DNA from: Daedaleopsis sinensis
Lineage: Eukaryota; Basidiomycota; Agaricomycetes; Polyporales; Polyporaceae
Reading direction: 5' to 3'
Assembly (NCBI GenBank): GCA_033807695.1
Contig: CM066310.1
Location: 1,240,001 to 1,304,000, forward strand
DNA length: 64,000 nt
Made by a program: the position numbers and the translations under genes
Shown: positions 12,794 to 26,041 of the stretch, piece after piece
How positions within the stretch are numbered: the stretch's first letter is position 1
How the letters are laid out: each line of letters begins with the position of its first letter
Notes under the pieces: model-generated
The model's input: the letters and a program-made list of their open reading frames with translations, nothing else
The model's database searches: none
Told to the model about the DNA's origin: nothing

Positions 12794-15587
12794 TCAATCG
12801 TCCCCACCATTCGAACTAGCAACGTCGCTGTTCTCGTCCTCACCTCTCCCTTCCCGCCCACGTTCCTTCTCACCTCTCGCATCGTCCGCATTTGAAGTGG
12901 ACGTTGACACAGCTGCCGCCGCAACGAACCCTGAGAGTGCGCCTCCACCTGCACCAGAAGTCTTGGCCTGGGCCGCCTTCCACGCGTGCGCCATTTGGAG
13001 GAACTTGAACGACGTTGGGTTCGACTCGCGCTCGTCGTCCGCGAAGACAATGTCCCAATCTGCACATTCCGTCATCGTCAAATTCACCTCAATGAGAATC
13101 TTTAGCATACCTTCGACGGTCTGACCGGTCTCCTTGTCCACGATGCGCCGCTTGCTGGTGATCGGCATCATACCCTGAACCTTGACGACATCCTCCGCCG
13201 AACCGTACTTCTCTTCGAACGCCTTCCAGATCTCGAGTAGAACCACCCGCTACAAGAGCATCAGTGAAGCTATTCACCAGTCACCGAACGTCGACATCCA
13301 CGTACCTCGTGCTTCAAGCCCTTGCTCTTGAGATCCTTGTAGCCCCGCTCGAACACCTGTCTCGCGCGCACAGGGTCGCCCTCGACCATCTGCACTTCCT
13401 CTTCCTCCTCGTCTTCTGCTTCTTCGCGCATCGCTCTTGGTACAGGGATGGGCTCGGCTTCGAATGTGGCATACGATATCCAGACTTTGACATGACCGCT
13501 GAGCTGCACAAGCCGCTCGTAAAGCTCGCGCGCCTTCTCGCGCTCGCCCTCTTCGGTCTCAAAGTCGATGTATGCCTTCCAGAGGAGCTCAGGCATCGAG
13601 AGAGCTGTTTGTGCAACGCCGAGCTCGTAGATAGCACGAACTCGGGGGAAGTCTTCCAGCTGCGTCTCCAACTCGGCGTACTTGATCCAAGCTGCAGAAT
13701 TGGTGGGGTCGAACTGCACACCCAGTCAGCACCAGAGAGATCCGACGTGCGGGAGGAAGCTTACCTCGATGTACTTTTCGTACAATGTTCGTACACGATC
13801 AAATTCGCGTAGCTGAAATCAAAGTCAGCATTTCGGATGAGGAAAATGCCACGGCGACTACGTACATCAAATTCGAGTTGGATGTATCCCTTGAAGAGAG
13901 CTTCCTTCGGACACATGCCTATTGCCGTCCCAAGAACTTTGCGGGCAGCAGTCAGCTGCAGCTGTCTGACCTCGAAGCGCGCAAACATGATCCAGAGTTT
14001 CGCGAACGTGAACTGCTTGTGCGGTACGACGCGAATAGCAGTCTCGTAGATTTGTCGTGCGCGCTCACAATCCTGTGGTGATCAGAGAGCATCAGCTGAC
14101 GGCCACACCTCGTTTGAGCTTCTCGCACCTTTGTCTCCGTCTCTTCAAAGAGCGCGTAGAACAACCACAGGAAAACGTACCGCCTCCAATGTCGCTTCTC
14201 GCCTCCTGGGGGAACCTGCGCAACCGCTCTCTCATACACCTCCCGAACCCGATTCGTCGCTCGTTCTTCTTCTTCCGACGTTGCGCCTTCTTCCCGCAGA
14301 TCGCGTAGAGCCCCTTCCTCCAGTCGAGCAAAGTCGAACCAAACGTCGTAATTGCGCCCGTCGTGCTGGAGCTCCTCCTCATACTGTATCCTCCGCTTAC
14401 CGAGCACCGTCGACTCCAGGGTAGTTCTCGTCCCATGCTGCTTCTCGAACTTCGTGTATGCTGCGTAGAGCACCGCAGATTTTGATCGAGGGAGACGGGA
14501 GAGCGCGAACTACGACAGTGGTCGCATGAGTCGAAACCAAGCCACCAGCACTGCTGCACATACCTTGTAGATGACCCTCGCACGCTCATACTCCTTCAAC
14601 CGGGTCTCCATCTTGGCGAAAGCGTTGAACACCGCCTGCGCCTTCTCGATCTGTTCCTCGTCGTCGCCGAAGAACTCGAGCGCAGTCTGGAAGACCTCCC
14701 TCGCCTTGTCCAGCCTGCCCCTCTCCTCCTCGAACTTGCCCCACTTGACCCACACCCTCGGGTCGGGTCGAACAGCGACCCACCGCTCGTAAATCGCGCT
14801 CGCCCTGTCCGATTCTTGGTACCGCTGCTCCAGCTTGATGTATGCCTGCCACGCCTTGTCGTCGGGCTCCCACTGCATCCATCGCTCGAACACTTGCCGA
14901 GCCCCGGGGACGTTCTGCAGAAGCTCCTCGAGGTACACGTACTTGTACCACAGTTGATCGACTCGAGGAAGGAGAGTGACAGCGCGGTCGAAGAGGTTGC
15001 GCGCGTGTTGGACGTTGCGGCCCTTGAGCTCGACTTCTGTGTATGAGAGCCAGAGCTGGACACTGCGGGGGTCGACATCGAGGGCGCGTTCAAAGACGGA
15101 GCGGGCGCGTTCAAATTCGCCTTGGCTGGCCTAGAGGGTCGGGATCGGAAACGGGAACAGATTCACAGACTGAGAAAGAACACACCTCCCAGTTGGCATA
15201 CTGAAGCCATTCTTTTCTGCATCAAGTCGTCAGAGGGTGGACGAAGCCAGGTATACGAGGATACGCACATGCTTCCCCGAGTTTGCCGGATACGCTTCTC
15301 GAACTCCTCCCGTTTCCGTCCGCGGTACTCGTGAAGCTCTTCAAAGTCTTCGACGCGTTGTTTTGGGGCGCGAAATTGAGACTCTTGCCGTTCTTGAGCC
15401 TGAAACGTGCACGGTGAATTGGGAGTTCACAGAGAGGACGAAGCTAGACGTACATCTCGCAAGAGTTGCTCAGCAGTGACCTGGATGGCCGCGGGAGCCC
15501 TGTTCTTGATCCTACACGCATGTATGTCAGTATGGAGGGTGATTGTAGCTGCTATGATACATGCCTAGGTGCTCTACCGTCCTGCAT
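12794..15587 (-). CDS. CLF1: Pre-mRNA splicing factor Clf1/Crooked neck (HAT-repeat protein)
   Basis: This is a nuclear scaffold of the NineTeen (Prp19-associated) complex. The protein is an array of half-a-TPR (HAT) repeats with recurring W...YIKLE and A R x V/I F/Y E patterns, for example [37 protein letters not shown] and [13 protein letters not shown]. The N-terminus [27 protein letters not shown] matches the Clf1 start and is rebuilt from exon 15587-15565 and the next exon. That first intron needs a GC donor (AG|GCATGT). The C-terminus is a low-complexity Ala/Ser/acidic tail after [14 protein letters not shown]. Many short introns interrupt the repeats. The gene is convergent with nothing and lies tail-to-head upstream of PGI. 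Confidence 0.93.
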
Positions 15588-15810
15588 GTTTGTGGAGGGA
15601 AGGAGGTACTTGGCAAGTGGCGGTCGACATTCAAGCGCGAGCGTTGGAATCGAGCGTCTATTGACATGCGCGCCTAGACGCGACCTCGCGAGTCGTCCTG
15701 ACTCCTGACTCTTTCTGACTTTGCACAAGCAAGGCCCAGCTTAAAATCACGACGACTTCGTCTCTGATCCGCCAGACTCGTCGTCTCTACCCTCCCCGAC
15801 AGCGTCCATC

Positions 15811-17161
15811 ATGTCTGTCACACAAAAGGTCCCCCACCTCATGACTCTCGCTGACCTCAGCCCAAACCAAATCCAGCGCATCCTTGCGCACTCCTACCAC
15901 CTCAAGCGCACCTCTCTTCCATGGCTCGCCCCTCAGGTCCGCTTGGGAAACGGGAAGATGTCGACCGCGAAGCTCCGCATGCCGTCGCAGTCGCTCTTCA
16001 ACAAGTCTATTGCTCTCCTGTTCTCCAAGCGGAGCACTCGGACGCGTCTGTCCGCCGAGACAGCAGCCTCGCTTCTCGGGGGCCAGGCATTGTTCTTGGG
16101 CAAGGATGACATCCAAATTGGGGTTAACGAAAGCGTTCGGGACTCAGCGCGTGTCATTGGAGGCATGTGTCAGGGTATCTTTGCCCGCGTTGGTGCACAC
16201 GAAGAGATTGAGGTGGGTGTCGTCGATTCTGTTAGTACATTTGATCACAATGCTGACGGACATTAATAGGAACTCGCTCGATACTCTCCTGTACCCGTGC
16301 TGAACGCACTCTCTTCCCTTTGGCATCCAACCCAGGTCCTCGCGGACATGCTCACTTTGCAAGAGAACGCACACCTGTTCGATTCCTCTGTTGCAGCACC
16401 CCAGCTCGAGCGAGAGTTGTACACCCAGCGGCATCGTGAACTCCAGGCTGTTCGCCCTCTGACAGTTGCATATGTTGGCGACTCGGCCAATGTCCTGCAT
16501 GACATGCTCGTCACGTACCCGCGACTGGGGCACAAACTGCGCGTCGCGTGTCCGGAGAACGACAAATATCGTCCTCCCAAACCGGTCTGGGACCGCGTTG
16601 TCGAGCTGGAGTGCGACAAGGACATCTTGATCACCAAAGACCCTCGGGAAGCCGTTCACGGCGCGGACCTGGTGGTGACAGACACATGGTGAGCAATGTG
16701 CGGTTCTGTGCGCGTACCTGCAAGATGCTGAGTAGACGCAGGATATCGATGGGCCAAGAGGCGGAGAAAGCACAGCGGCTGAAGGACTTCCAGGGGTACC
16801 AAGTGACGGAACAACTATGCCGGGAAGGCGGGGCGAATCCGGACTGGAAGTTCATGCACTGTCTGCCACGGAAGCAGGACGAGGTGGACGACGAGGTGCG
16901 TAGACGGAGGTGTTGTTCCGCGCAATTGAGATGGACTGATCCGACATGTGCTTTGGTGTGCTTCTCAGGTATTCTACGGACCGCGATCACTGGTGTTCCA
17001 AGAGTCGGACAACCGCAAGTGGACTATCATGGCGCTCTTTGAGTGAGTTTCCCATCTGGACGGATATGCAATGTGCTGATCAGGATGGGTCGAACAGTCT
17101 GTTGTTCGGGAAGTGGCATCTCATGGACCGGGAGGGGGCCCAGGGGGGCACGACGGAGTAA
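15811..17161 (+). CDS. ARG3: Ornithine carbamoyltransferase
   Basis: The enzyme makes citrulline from ornithine and carbamoyl phosphate in arginine biosynthesis. Five exons (15811-16212, 16270-16688, 16742-16895, 16969-17042, 17098-17161) join in frame. Diagnostic motifs are the carbamoyl-phosphate loop [23 protein letters not shown], the ornithine-side VGDSANV, and the catalytic HCLPR in [20 protein letters not shown]. The start [20 protein letters not shown] lacks an obvious long mitochondrial presequence. Compartment is therefore uncertain: budding-yeast Arg3 is cytosolic, while many filamentous fungi use mitochondria. It is divergent from CLF1, with about 220 bp between the starts. Confidence 0.94.
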
Positions 17162-17476
17162 CGTCTCGGAGATAGGGCCGGATGAGGGGAGACGGAGGGG
17201 CACGTTTGCTGTATGCTACCATCTATAGCGTAATCCGCGGAACAATGCTGGCAACGACGATCGCCGTTCGCGACTTGTTGGCGAGGATCGTCGAGAGCAG
17301 AGCGGGATATGTCGGCGGAGAACTGCCATAAGCGGCTAGGGCGGGGTTGACATGGGTGTATGACGTCTGTGTCTGGCTCGTTCGCGTCTCATCCCGAAGG
17401 TTGTCCCTTGATCAGGCTCCATTCCCCCACATCCCCATCTCTCTCATCGACCACCATCTCCCCGCCGACGACTCCC

Positions 17477-20349
17477 ATGGCTGAATCCAAGCGCGACGTC
17501 CGCAACTCCCTCCTCTTCGAGTGCGCCTGGGAGGTCGCCAACAAGGTCGGCGGTATCTACACCGTCATCAAGACCAAGGTCCCCGTCACCGTCTCTGAGT
17601 ATGGCGACCGCTACACCCTCATCGGCCCTCTCTCCTACAAGACCGCTCCCATGGAGGTCGAAGCCCAGGAGCCGACGGACCCCCATCTCGCTGCCACCCT
17701 CGAGAGTATGCGCCAGGCTGGTGTAAAGATGCTCTACGGACGTTGGCTTATCGAGGGTTCCCCCAACGTCCTCCTCTTCGATACTGGCAGCCAGTACTCC
17801 CGTCTCGACGAATGGAAGGGTGATCTCTGGAACCTCGCGGGCATCCCCACCCCGCCCAACGACCACGAGACAAACGAGACGATTGTCTTTGGATACATCG
17901 TTGCCTGGTTCCTCGGCGAGGTGCGTCATTCCCCTCGCTTCCCCTTCATTTTCCCCCTTGCGTAATCTACGCGTCCTTTGCGATTGCCGATGCGGCAGCC
18001 AGCCGGATCTTGCGCTTGGCTTGGCCCTCTCTTCCGCCACTTACGCGCGAAAATGGCGACGGCGAGTTGGAGAACGGCGTAGCCACACTCACGACTGCCC
18101 ACGATCATGTTCGGTTCCTGCGCCAATCGTTATATCGTCCTCACGGGATGCTAGCGCACTGCACACGTGAACACTTCCTTATTCTCGCGGTCTGTTGCTC
18201 CAACGCGAAAGTTCGGATGCGTTTGGACATCCCGACGCGCCCTGTTCTCTTCCTCCCTTCTTGTACGTACAAATCACTTAGACTAACGCGCATTTTCTCC
18301 CAGTACGTCGCACGCCAGCTCGACAAGGCCGTCGTTGCCCACTTCCACGAGTGGCAAGCCGGTCTTGCGATTCCCCTCTGTCGGAAGCGACATGTCGACA
18401 TCACGACTGTTTTCACCACTCACGCCACTCTTCTCGGTCGTTATCTCTGCGCAGGATCCGTGGACTTCTACAATAACCTCCAGTACTTCGACGTCGATCA
18501 CGAGGCAGGCAAACGCGGCATTTACCACAGATATTGTATCGAACGCTCCTCCGCACACTGCGCCGATGTCTTCACCACCGTATCACATATCACCGCATAT
18601 GAGAGCGAGCACTTGCTGAAGCGCAAGCCCGACGGAGTGTTGCCCAACGGCCTCAACGTGATCAAGTTCCAGGCGATGCACGAGTTCCAGAATTTGCACT
18701 CAACCGCGAAGGCCAAAATCAACGACTTCGTTCGTGGGCACTTCTATGGCCATTACGATTTTGACCTCGACAACACGCTCTATGTATGTGATGCTCCATC
18801 TCGGTTATTTGGCGGTCTAACGGCGCGCACAGATGTTCACCGCCGGGCGGTACGAGTACCGCAACAAGGGTGTAGACATGTTCATCGAGTCTCTTGCCCG
18901 TACGTATCAATGGACGACCTCCCCGGTCAAGCGCTCATTGACGTCATTGTAGGTCTGAACTACCGTCTGAAAAAGTCGGGATCGAAAGTCACTGTGGTCG
19001 CATTCATCATCATGCCCGCCTCGACGCATTCGTACACCATTGACGCGCTCAAAGGACAAGCTGTGACTAAGCAATTGCACGACACTGTCACCGAGATCCA
19101 GAACCGCATCGGTGCACGGCTCTTCGAACACGCCATGGCTTCCAACGGGTATGTCCATGCATCGCAACTGGAAAGGTGACTTAGCTGAAAGTGACATAGT
19201 GAGAGTGCGGCGCTACCCACAGCAGATCAGTTGCTCTCCGACGAGGATAGGGTACTGCTCAAGCGCCGCATCTTTGCCCTCAAACGCAACTCGCTTCCGC
19301 CGGTCACCACGCACAACATGGCAGACGACCTTAACGACCCTATTCTCAACCAAATACGGCGCGTTGAGCTGTTCAACCGCTCGGACGATCGTGTCAAGGT
19401 CGTCTTCCACCCGGACTTTTTGAACAGCAACAACCCGATCCTGGGCATGGACTACGAAGAATTCGTGCGCGGCTGCCATCTTGGCGTCTTCCCGAGCTAC
19501 TACGAGCCGTGGGGGTACACTCCTGCGGAGTGCACAGTGGTACGAGTGTTAACGGTGACTCGACCTTCTCCTTGAGCTCACGCGTCCTCTACAGATGGGC
19601 ATCCCTTCCGTGACGACGAACCTATCTGGCTTTGGCTGCTTCATGCAAGATCTGATCGACCGTCCGCAAGACGAAGGGTGCTACATTGTGGATCGCCGTT
19701 CGATGTCGGTGGAAGACTCGGTCAACTCGCTGACGGACAACATGTTCTCCTTCTGCGCCAAGACGCGTCGCCAGCGCATCAACCAGCGCAACCGTGTCGA
19801 GCGCCTCAGCCCGCTGCTGGACTGGAAGAACTTGGGCATCGAGTATTCAAAGGCACGGCAGCTGGCTCTGAGACGGGCGTACCCGGATTCGTTCTACGGT
19901 CCGGGCGGAGAGGGCGATGAGGAGGACTTCGACTTTGGCATGGAGAGGATGACGCTGCCGATCAGCGTGCCTGCGAGCCCGCGTTTCAAAGCCTCAGGTT
20001 TCGCAACCCCAGGGGACCTCGGCACGCTCACGGAGGAGGTACGTCTTGAGCTCGCCACAGATTAGATGTCTCAACATTGACATAAACGTGTCCACAGATG
20101 CAGTCGCTGAACACGAGCGACTACCGTGGATACCAGTGGCCAACCTCGCAGGAGGACGAAGACGAGGACTACCCGTTCCCGTTGGTGATGAAGGTGCGGT
20201 CGCGCACGAACTCTGTCATGTCCGGCGCAAGCACGCCCGGAGGCGGACGGTCCAAGAGCCTGAGCGAAGGCGATCTCCGCAAGGCCGACGCGGCGCTGAG
20301 CCACGTCACCGAATCTGATTCCCAGGTGAACGGAGTCAACGGCCACTGA
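17477..20349 (+). CDS. GSY1: Glycogen synthase (GT3 family)
   Basis: This cytosolic enzyme elongates glycogen from UDP-glucose. The N-terminus carries [19 protein letters not shown], the family nucleotide-sugar loop, followed by [17 protein letters not shown]. The mid-part has [17 protein letters not shown] and [14 protein letters not shown]. The E-x7-E catalytic region lies in [12 protein letters not shown] joined to [14 protein letters not shown]. The C-terminal tail is Ser-rich ([22 protein letters not shown]), as expected of a phospho-regulated synthase, but specific sites are inferred. The first intron (17921-18303) is unusually long for the locus at about 380 bp and contains no recognised element. 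Later introns are short. Length of about 710-730 residues fits the family. Confidence 0.94.
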
Positions 20350-20527
20350 TGCTCCCCCGCGAAAGTGCACTCCCAGACGCCGGGCTCGAGTCTTATGTCT
20401 ATGTCTATGCGAGTACCTTGTTTGTGCGAGTAGAAAACGGTGGAGGAACGGTCTAACATCAAGAGATTGTCTGAACGGAGACAGTGTAGTCTTTTGCCAC
20501 GCATGATGTACATACAAAAAGTAGAAT

Positions 20528-22552
20528 TCATCGTACAGAACGTATAAGACCGCAATGTCCGGAGGAGGTGTGTAGCAGTACATAAAGCATCGACTGCAGA
20601 AAAAGGCACTGAACGGGGCAAAGGAGTCAAGATACGGCACACATACTTCACCGCGTACCTCGTCCCATCCGGGGGACATGCGCCATCGCACCGCGACGTC
20701 TGGCTGGTACGGAACGACGAGCACGTACTTGAGCCCCACCGTCTTCTGCGGAAACTTCTCCTGCACTCGGGCGACCAGCTCTGCCAGGATAACGAATCCA
20801 CTCGTCAAGTGACCATCGCGGTTCTTCGCGATCGCGATCTGGAAGACCCACACGACAACGTCGTCGTGGCCCTCGCGTATAAAGAACGAGTCGAAGAACG
20901 GATTCCTCGGATCGCGGGGGCGGTAGTACTCCTCCGGATCCAGAGCGCATTCAGCGAGTTCCACATATTCGATCAAGCGTCTCTCTTGATTGAGCGACCA
21001 GTAGGAGTCTGCAGCACTGGACTCGGAGTTGACGGGAGTCCAGGACTCTTGAAGTGCGGGGACGCCGAGCGTCGACTTGTCCTGCTCCACGTCGATCACA
21101 CTGGGGGGAGTGAGTGCCAGTCTTCAGCGGAACAGATCACGGACCACATACCGGTTCGGAGGGGTTAGTGTATGTTGGAAGCGGTGAGGATACCTCGTCG
21201 TGCCCGTGCGAGGCTCCATGGCATGGAAGCCGCGCGATTGTAGTGTAGGTCGCTCGCCGCGCGTGTGCTGGATAGCGAGGACCTCGAAGATACGGCCCGC
21301 CTGCACTTGGGGTTCTGCGTTGGCCACGGCAGTGGGGAAGAAACTGTGCGCGGGCTGGTTGCGAAGATGCGCGAGCCGCTCCAGCAACATCGCAGCGATC
21401 TTTACAGTCTGGATCGAGACGAACATCAAATCGCCGTTGCGGTGGACGAGTACCAGGCTGTGTGAGTTTTCGTCGACAACGACGTCCTCTTCCACTAGTC
21501 GAAAAAGCTGCTCTACGGTCAGGATCTTCCTGATTGCTGTTCTGACCTTCTTTTGGAGCAGGGAGGGGTCTGTGATGTGCGAGATGATGTCGCGTGGACA
21601 AGGTCCGACGTCATTGACCAGTTTCTTTACATTGTCCGGCTTTTGATAGGGGTTTCGGGCGGCCTCTGAGAGGTTCGAGAGTCCATCGCGAGATAACCTA
21701 AGCCGAGAGTCAGCGGACACACGCTGGATCATTCTATATCGACGTACCATATGCGCAGCTCTTCGTTAGTCCATACCTCCGCAACGAGGCACTTGACCAA
21801 GCCCATGCGCATTCTTCTCGAGCCACTTCATGTACCTATTTTTCTTGGGGCAAGTTGTGAGTACAGCGAACAACAAGCCCTCAGCGACCTTCTGATGCTG
21901 AACCGGCTTGCCGTCTGCCTCAATCAAGGACCAAACCATCTGCTCGTCAGAGTCGAGATCAGGAAGCTCTTTGAGAGTGATATCGTCCTTGCGCATCCAT
22001 TTCACGCCCTTTTCGTCGAATCGATAGGTGTGGCCATCGCTGGTTGAGAAAAGGACCTGCCGGCCCGTCGCCATACGCCGCAACAAAGCATAGATGTTGA
22101 AGTATGACTTGCCTGAGGCAGATTCAATGTCGCATACCTTAGCCTGAATAAAGAGACGGACCAATGCCGGGTTGCCCGATGATAGCCACTCCATAATACC
22201 TGGCCTCGTGTAACTCGCATAACTGCTTGTAAAGGCGCAGGTATTCTTTGCGCACGAGCAACATGCCCTGCGACTGACGCATGTGGAGGGCCACCTGGGT
22301 GGGCAGCGAATCGGCCACAGTGATGATGGCATTAGGCTGTTCGAGGGCTGCGGTGTGTTTCCCCCACCAGGTTTGGTAGAAGGAATTCAATTGAGTGTAG
22401 CACGCGGGTACGGTTTGCCAGCGGTCAGGCTGTAAAGACGTTCGTATACGGTACCAAGAGCATGCTGGATAGTAGAGACATACTAGCTCTAACCTGGCCT
22501 TCTTCTTCGCGGGCTGTGAGGTGGATGGATTGTTGCGTCTAAAGTCAGACAT
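20528..22552 (-). CDS. Crinkler/RHS-like P-loop protein with nuclease-like C-terminus
   Basis: Exons join to a protein starting MSDFRRNNPSTSQPAKKKAR, with a possible basic nuclear signal at residues 10-20. A Walker A site, GQPGIGKSYF, is rebuilt across an intron at about 22095-22140. It is followed by a strand with LLRRMATGRQVLF and FDEKGVKWM, then VWTNEELRIW, LSRDGLSNLSEAARNPY and a C-terminal module ending near VWVFQIAIAKNRDGHLTSGF and LKYVLVVPYQPDV. This order matches large basidiomycete families of P-loop proteins with a PD-(D/E)XK-like end, related to Crinkler/RHS proteins. That assignment is from pattern memory. The exact 3' end is uncertain: reading past the last possible intron would extend it to 20071. 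It is divergent from MAK21, with 157 bp between starts. Function unknown. Confidence 0.65.
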
Positions 22553-22709
22553 CGTGGGCTGCAGAGGAGGTCAATTCAAATACTTTTTATATTGATCGCT
22601 TGACTGGCACTAGACGCCGATGTAGGATTTTACGGATTGAGAAAGTCGAGAGTTACAGGCAGACGCGGCTTGTACTGCTCCCCATCCTCTGCGCGGTCTG
22701 TTTCCGACG

Positions 22710-25700
22710 ATGGGCTACGTCTGCACACCCTCGCCGACTTGGTATACCTCCGTCCCAGCCCTCGCCCCAAAATCCGACTTGCCGCAACCATCTCCGGCCC
22801 AGCTCTCGTCTCTCACCGAACGCGCCTCCTCTCTTCTCTCAGCTGATGCTACAAAGTACTCCTCGTCCTCTGAAACCCAGAGTGCTTCAGATGCGCACTT
22901 CCTGAAGACCATTCTATCCACCGGAACCCTCTCGGACAGGCTGAGCGCGCTCACCCTGCTCGTGCAGGCGAGCCCCGTGCACAACACCGCCGCCCTCGAG
23001 AGTTTGCGGTCCATGGCCCAGCGCGGACGCGCCAAGGGCGGCAGGGACGAGGGGTTAAAAGCAGTCCGCTGTATCATCGATTGGTGGGTCGGTGGAGCAG
23101 GTCCCGGTCGTAAACTCAAGTACGTTTCTCGCATTTACTCGCATTTCTCTGCTTATACTCCCTGTTACCCGCACCTCTACGGTACTCCTTCACTGCGCAG
23201 ATACTTTCGTGACCAGCCGCTTTTACATCCAGATGCGAAGGACGTGCACCTCCTCATCTGGTACTTTGAGGACTGGCTCAAGAAGTTCTTCTTCTCTGTC
23301 CTCCAAATTTTGGAGACCTTCTCCCTGGATCCCCTCACCTTTGTGCGGACACAAACCCTTGCTTTTTTGACCACACTCCTACGTTCGCAGCCGGAGCAAG
23401 AACAGAATCTTCTCCGCCTGCTGGTCAACAAACTGGTACGTTGCTCGTACCTATGTTCAAACTCTTGCACTGACAGAGAATTCCTTCAGGGTGACACCGA
23501 AAAGTCAGTATGCTCGCGCGCTTCGTATCATCTCCTGCAGATCCTCCAGGAGCATCCGGCCATGAAAGCAGTCATCGTGCGCGAGGTCCGCTCCCTCGTA
23601 TTCCGTCTGCCCGCCTCCACCGCCGCGCAAGCCACTCCCGCGGCTTCCACAGACGGCTCAAAGAATACACACATCCGGTTCTCCGGTGATTCTTCTAGCA
23701 AGTCCAAACCGAAGAACAAGGAGAACGCGAGCACGAGCGAAGGGCTCGCCCGCTGGAACTCGCATGCGTGGTACTACGCGGCCGTGACCCTCAACCAGGT
23801 CGTGTTGACTCCCTCGACTCAGGACCGTGTGGTCGCGCGGATCCTCGTCGACATGGACTTTGAGATGTTCGAGGAGATCCTTGGATCCAAAGCCGCCGAC
23901 GACGACGGTAGTGATAATGAAGCGCAGGCACTCGTGGGTAAGGGCAAAGATCTGAAAGGCAAGGGTAAGGGTAAGGATTTCCCTGCCGCTAAGGACAAAG
24001 GAAAGTGGAAACGCAAGGAGTTCAAGGGCGAAGCTGGTTTCTCGGAAGTCGAGGACTCTTCATCCCGACTCATCGGTGCGATCCTGACCGGTGTGAATCG
24101 TGCGCTACCCTTTGCGCAAATGCACCTCAACGACGACAGCTCCGCAGTGTACGTTTCTCAAAGCGTTTACAAGCCCCATCGGTCACTAACTGTATCGTTC
24201 GCAAATCTCGCAAACAGCTTGCAAAAACATATAGACACCCTTTTCCGCATCACGCACACATCGACCTTCAACATCTCTCTCCAGGCCCTGACGTTAATCC
24301 TCCAGATATCCACGACGCTCTCTTCGCCCGTCGCCTCTTCATCAAAAGCGTCCACGTCTACGCAAGCGACGGCGTCAGCATTCTCGACGTCCCTCCGAGA
24401 TCGCTTCTACCGTGCACTCTATGGCTCACTCACGGACCCACGATTGAGTACCTCGAACAAGCAAGCACTTTACCTCAACCTTTTGTTCAAAGCACTGAAG
24501 GCAGATCACGATAACGCCCGCGTCGCAGCGTTTGTCCGACGCTTCGTCCAGATTCTCGCCAGTGGCGCTGGCGCAGGCGGTGCCATCGAGTTTGTCGCGG
24601 GCGGACTGTACCTTCTTGGCGAGGTACGCCGATCGCTGATGCGTAGTATGCGTCTCCGCGAACTGAGCTTGTCTCTAGCTCTTCAGCACTACTCCACCCC
24701 TGAAGCAACTGCTCGGGAGCCCCAAATCAAAAGCGGCTCCCTCGCCAGACGCGCCGACCTACGACCCGCGCAAACGCGATCCCCAATACGCTCAAGCACT
24801 CTCGACCCCAATGTACGAGCTGGTGAGTGTTCATTCTCCGGGCGCATCGACGTCGTGTCCTCACAGCGAACTGCGTGCACAGATCCCCCTCCTCCACCAC
24901 TACCACCCCGCGATCTCCCTGCACGCCCGCCAGCTGTTCACCTCCGCGCCGATCACGGGCTCCCCAGACCTCTCGCTCAACACGCTCGCGCACTTCCTCG
25001 ACCGCTTCGTGTACAAGAACGCGAAGAAGCCGAAGCCGAAGGGCACGAGCGCGATGCAGCCCTCCCTCGAGGGCGCGCACCTCACACAGGGCGTCACGCT
25101 CATCAAGGGCGAGGCCCGCTCCGCGGACGCGCCCGTCAACGACGCGCGCTTCTGGCGGCGCCGCGCGGAGGACGTGCCCGTCGACGAGGCCTTCTTCCAC
25201 GCGTACTTTGTGCGCAAGCACGCGAAGGAGCGCCAGAAGGCGGCGAAGGTCGCGCGGCGCAAGGGCCGGGACGGCGCGTCCGACTCCGAGGGCGCGGGCC
25301 TCTCGGACGCGGACTCCGCTCCCGAATCCGACGACGAACAACAACAAGAAGAGGAGGATGAGGAGGAAGAAGAAGCCGTCGATGGGAGCGACAGCGAGGA
25401 CGGCGGGTTCGACCTCGCTTCCAAGGGTCAACCGGCCGCCGCTGCGGCGAGCGACGAGGAGGAAGAGGACAGCGACGCCTCGGAGGCCGAGATCTGGAAG
25501 GTTTGTAGCCGCATCTTCTGTATGTTCCACCCCGACTCACCTAATTACTTTTTTCATCTCGCAGGCGATGCAGGCGACGATGCCCTCGGAGCTCCAGGAT
25601 GACGACCTGATGGAGGACAGCGACGGGAGCGACGATGACCCCTCGGGTCTCGACGACCTCGCCTCCGGGGACGAGCACTCAGCTGCTGCCGACGCTGCGG

Positions 25701-26041
25701 ATGATGACGAGGAGCGCTCCGACGACGACGCAGACGCAGACGAAGAAGACGACAACTTCTCGCTCGTCGAGTCCTCCGACGCCGAGGACCTGCTCCCGCT
25801 CGACGCGGAAGTGCCGCTTGGGCTCATCGACTACGACGGCTCCGACGCGGAAGCGGACGACGCGGGATCGGGTGAGGAGTGGGGCGGGATCTCCGCACCC
25901 GCGGCGCAGCAGACGGGCAAGCGGAAGCGCGAGGAGGAGACCGCGCGGAGCAGGCGCAAGAAGCTGCGGGCGCTGCCGACGTTCGCGAGCTACGAGGACT
26001 ACGCGAAGCTCATCGATGACGGCCCCGAGGATAACATCTAG
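22710..26041 (+). CDS. MAK21: Ribosome biogenesis protein Mak21/Noc1 (CBF/Mak21 family)
   Basis: This nucleolar HEAT-repeat protein takes part in early 60S subunit assembly and export. Family landmarks are LSTGTLSDRLSALTLLVQAS, RCIIDWWVGGAGPGRKLKY, DVHLLIWYFEDWLKKFFFS and LLRLLVNKL. Further on come SVCSRASYHLLQILQEHP, the CBF-domain stretch SNKQALYLNLLFKALK, HARQLFTSAPITGSPDLSL, and a very acidic tail with EIWKAMQATMPSEL. Introns include 23435-23489 and one at about 25501-25564. The start at 22710 (MGYVCTPSPTWY) falls just before the conserved part and lacks the acidic N-terminal region of about 150-250 residues usual in the family. The true start may lie in an unrecognised upstream exon, although only 157 bp separate it from the divergent neighbour. 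Confidence 0.9.

Noticed and set aside
24827..26041. 404-codon Arg/Ser/Thr-rich plus-strand ORF
   Set aside because: It is an alternate-frame shadow of the acidic, GC-rich MAK21 C-terminus; the true frame has family motifs and ends at the same place.
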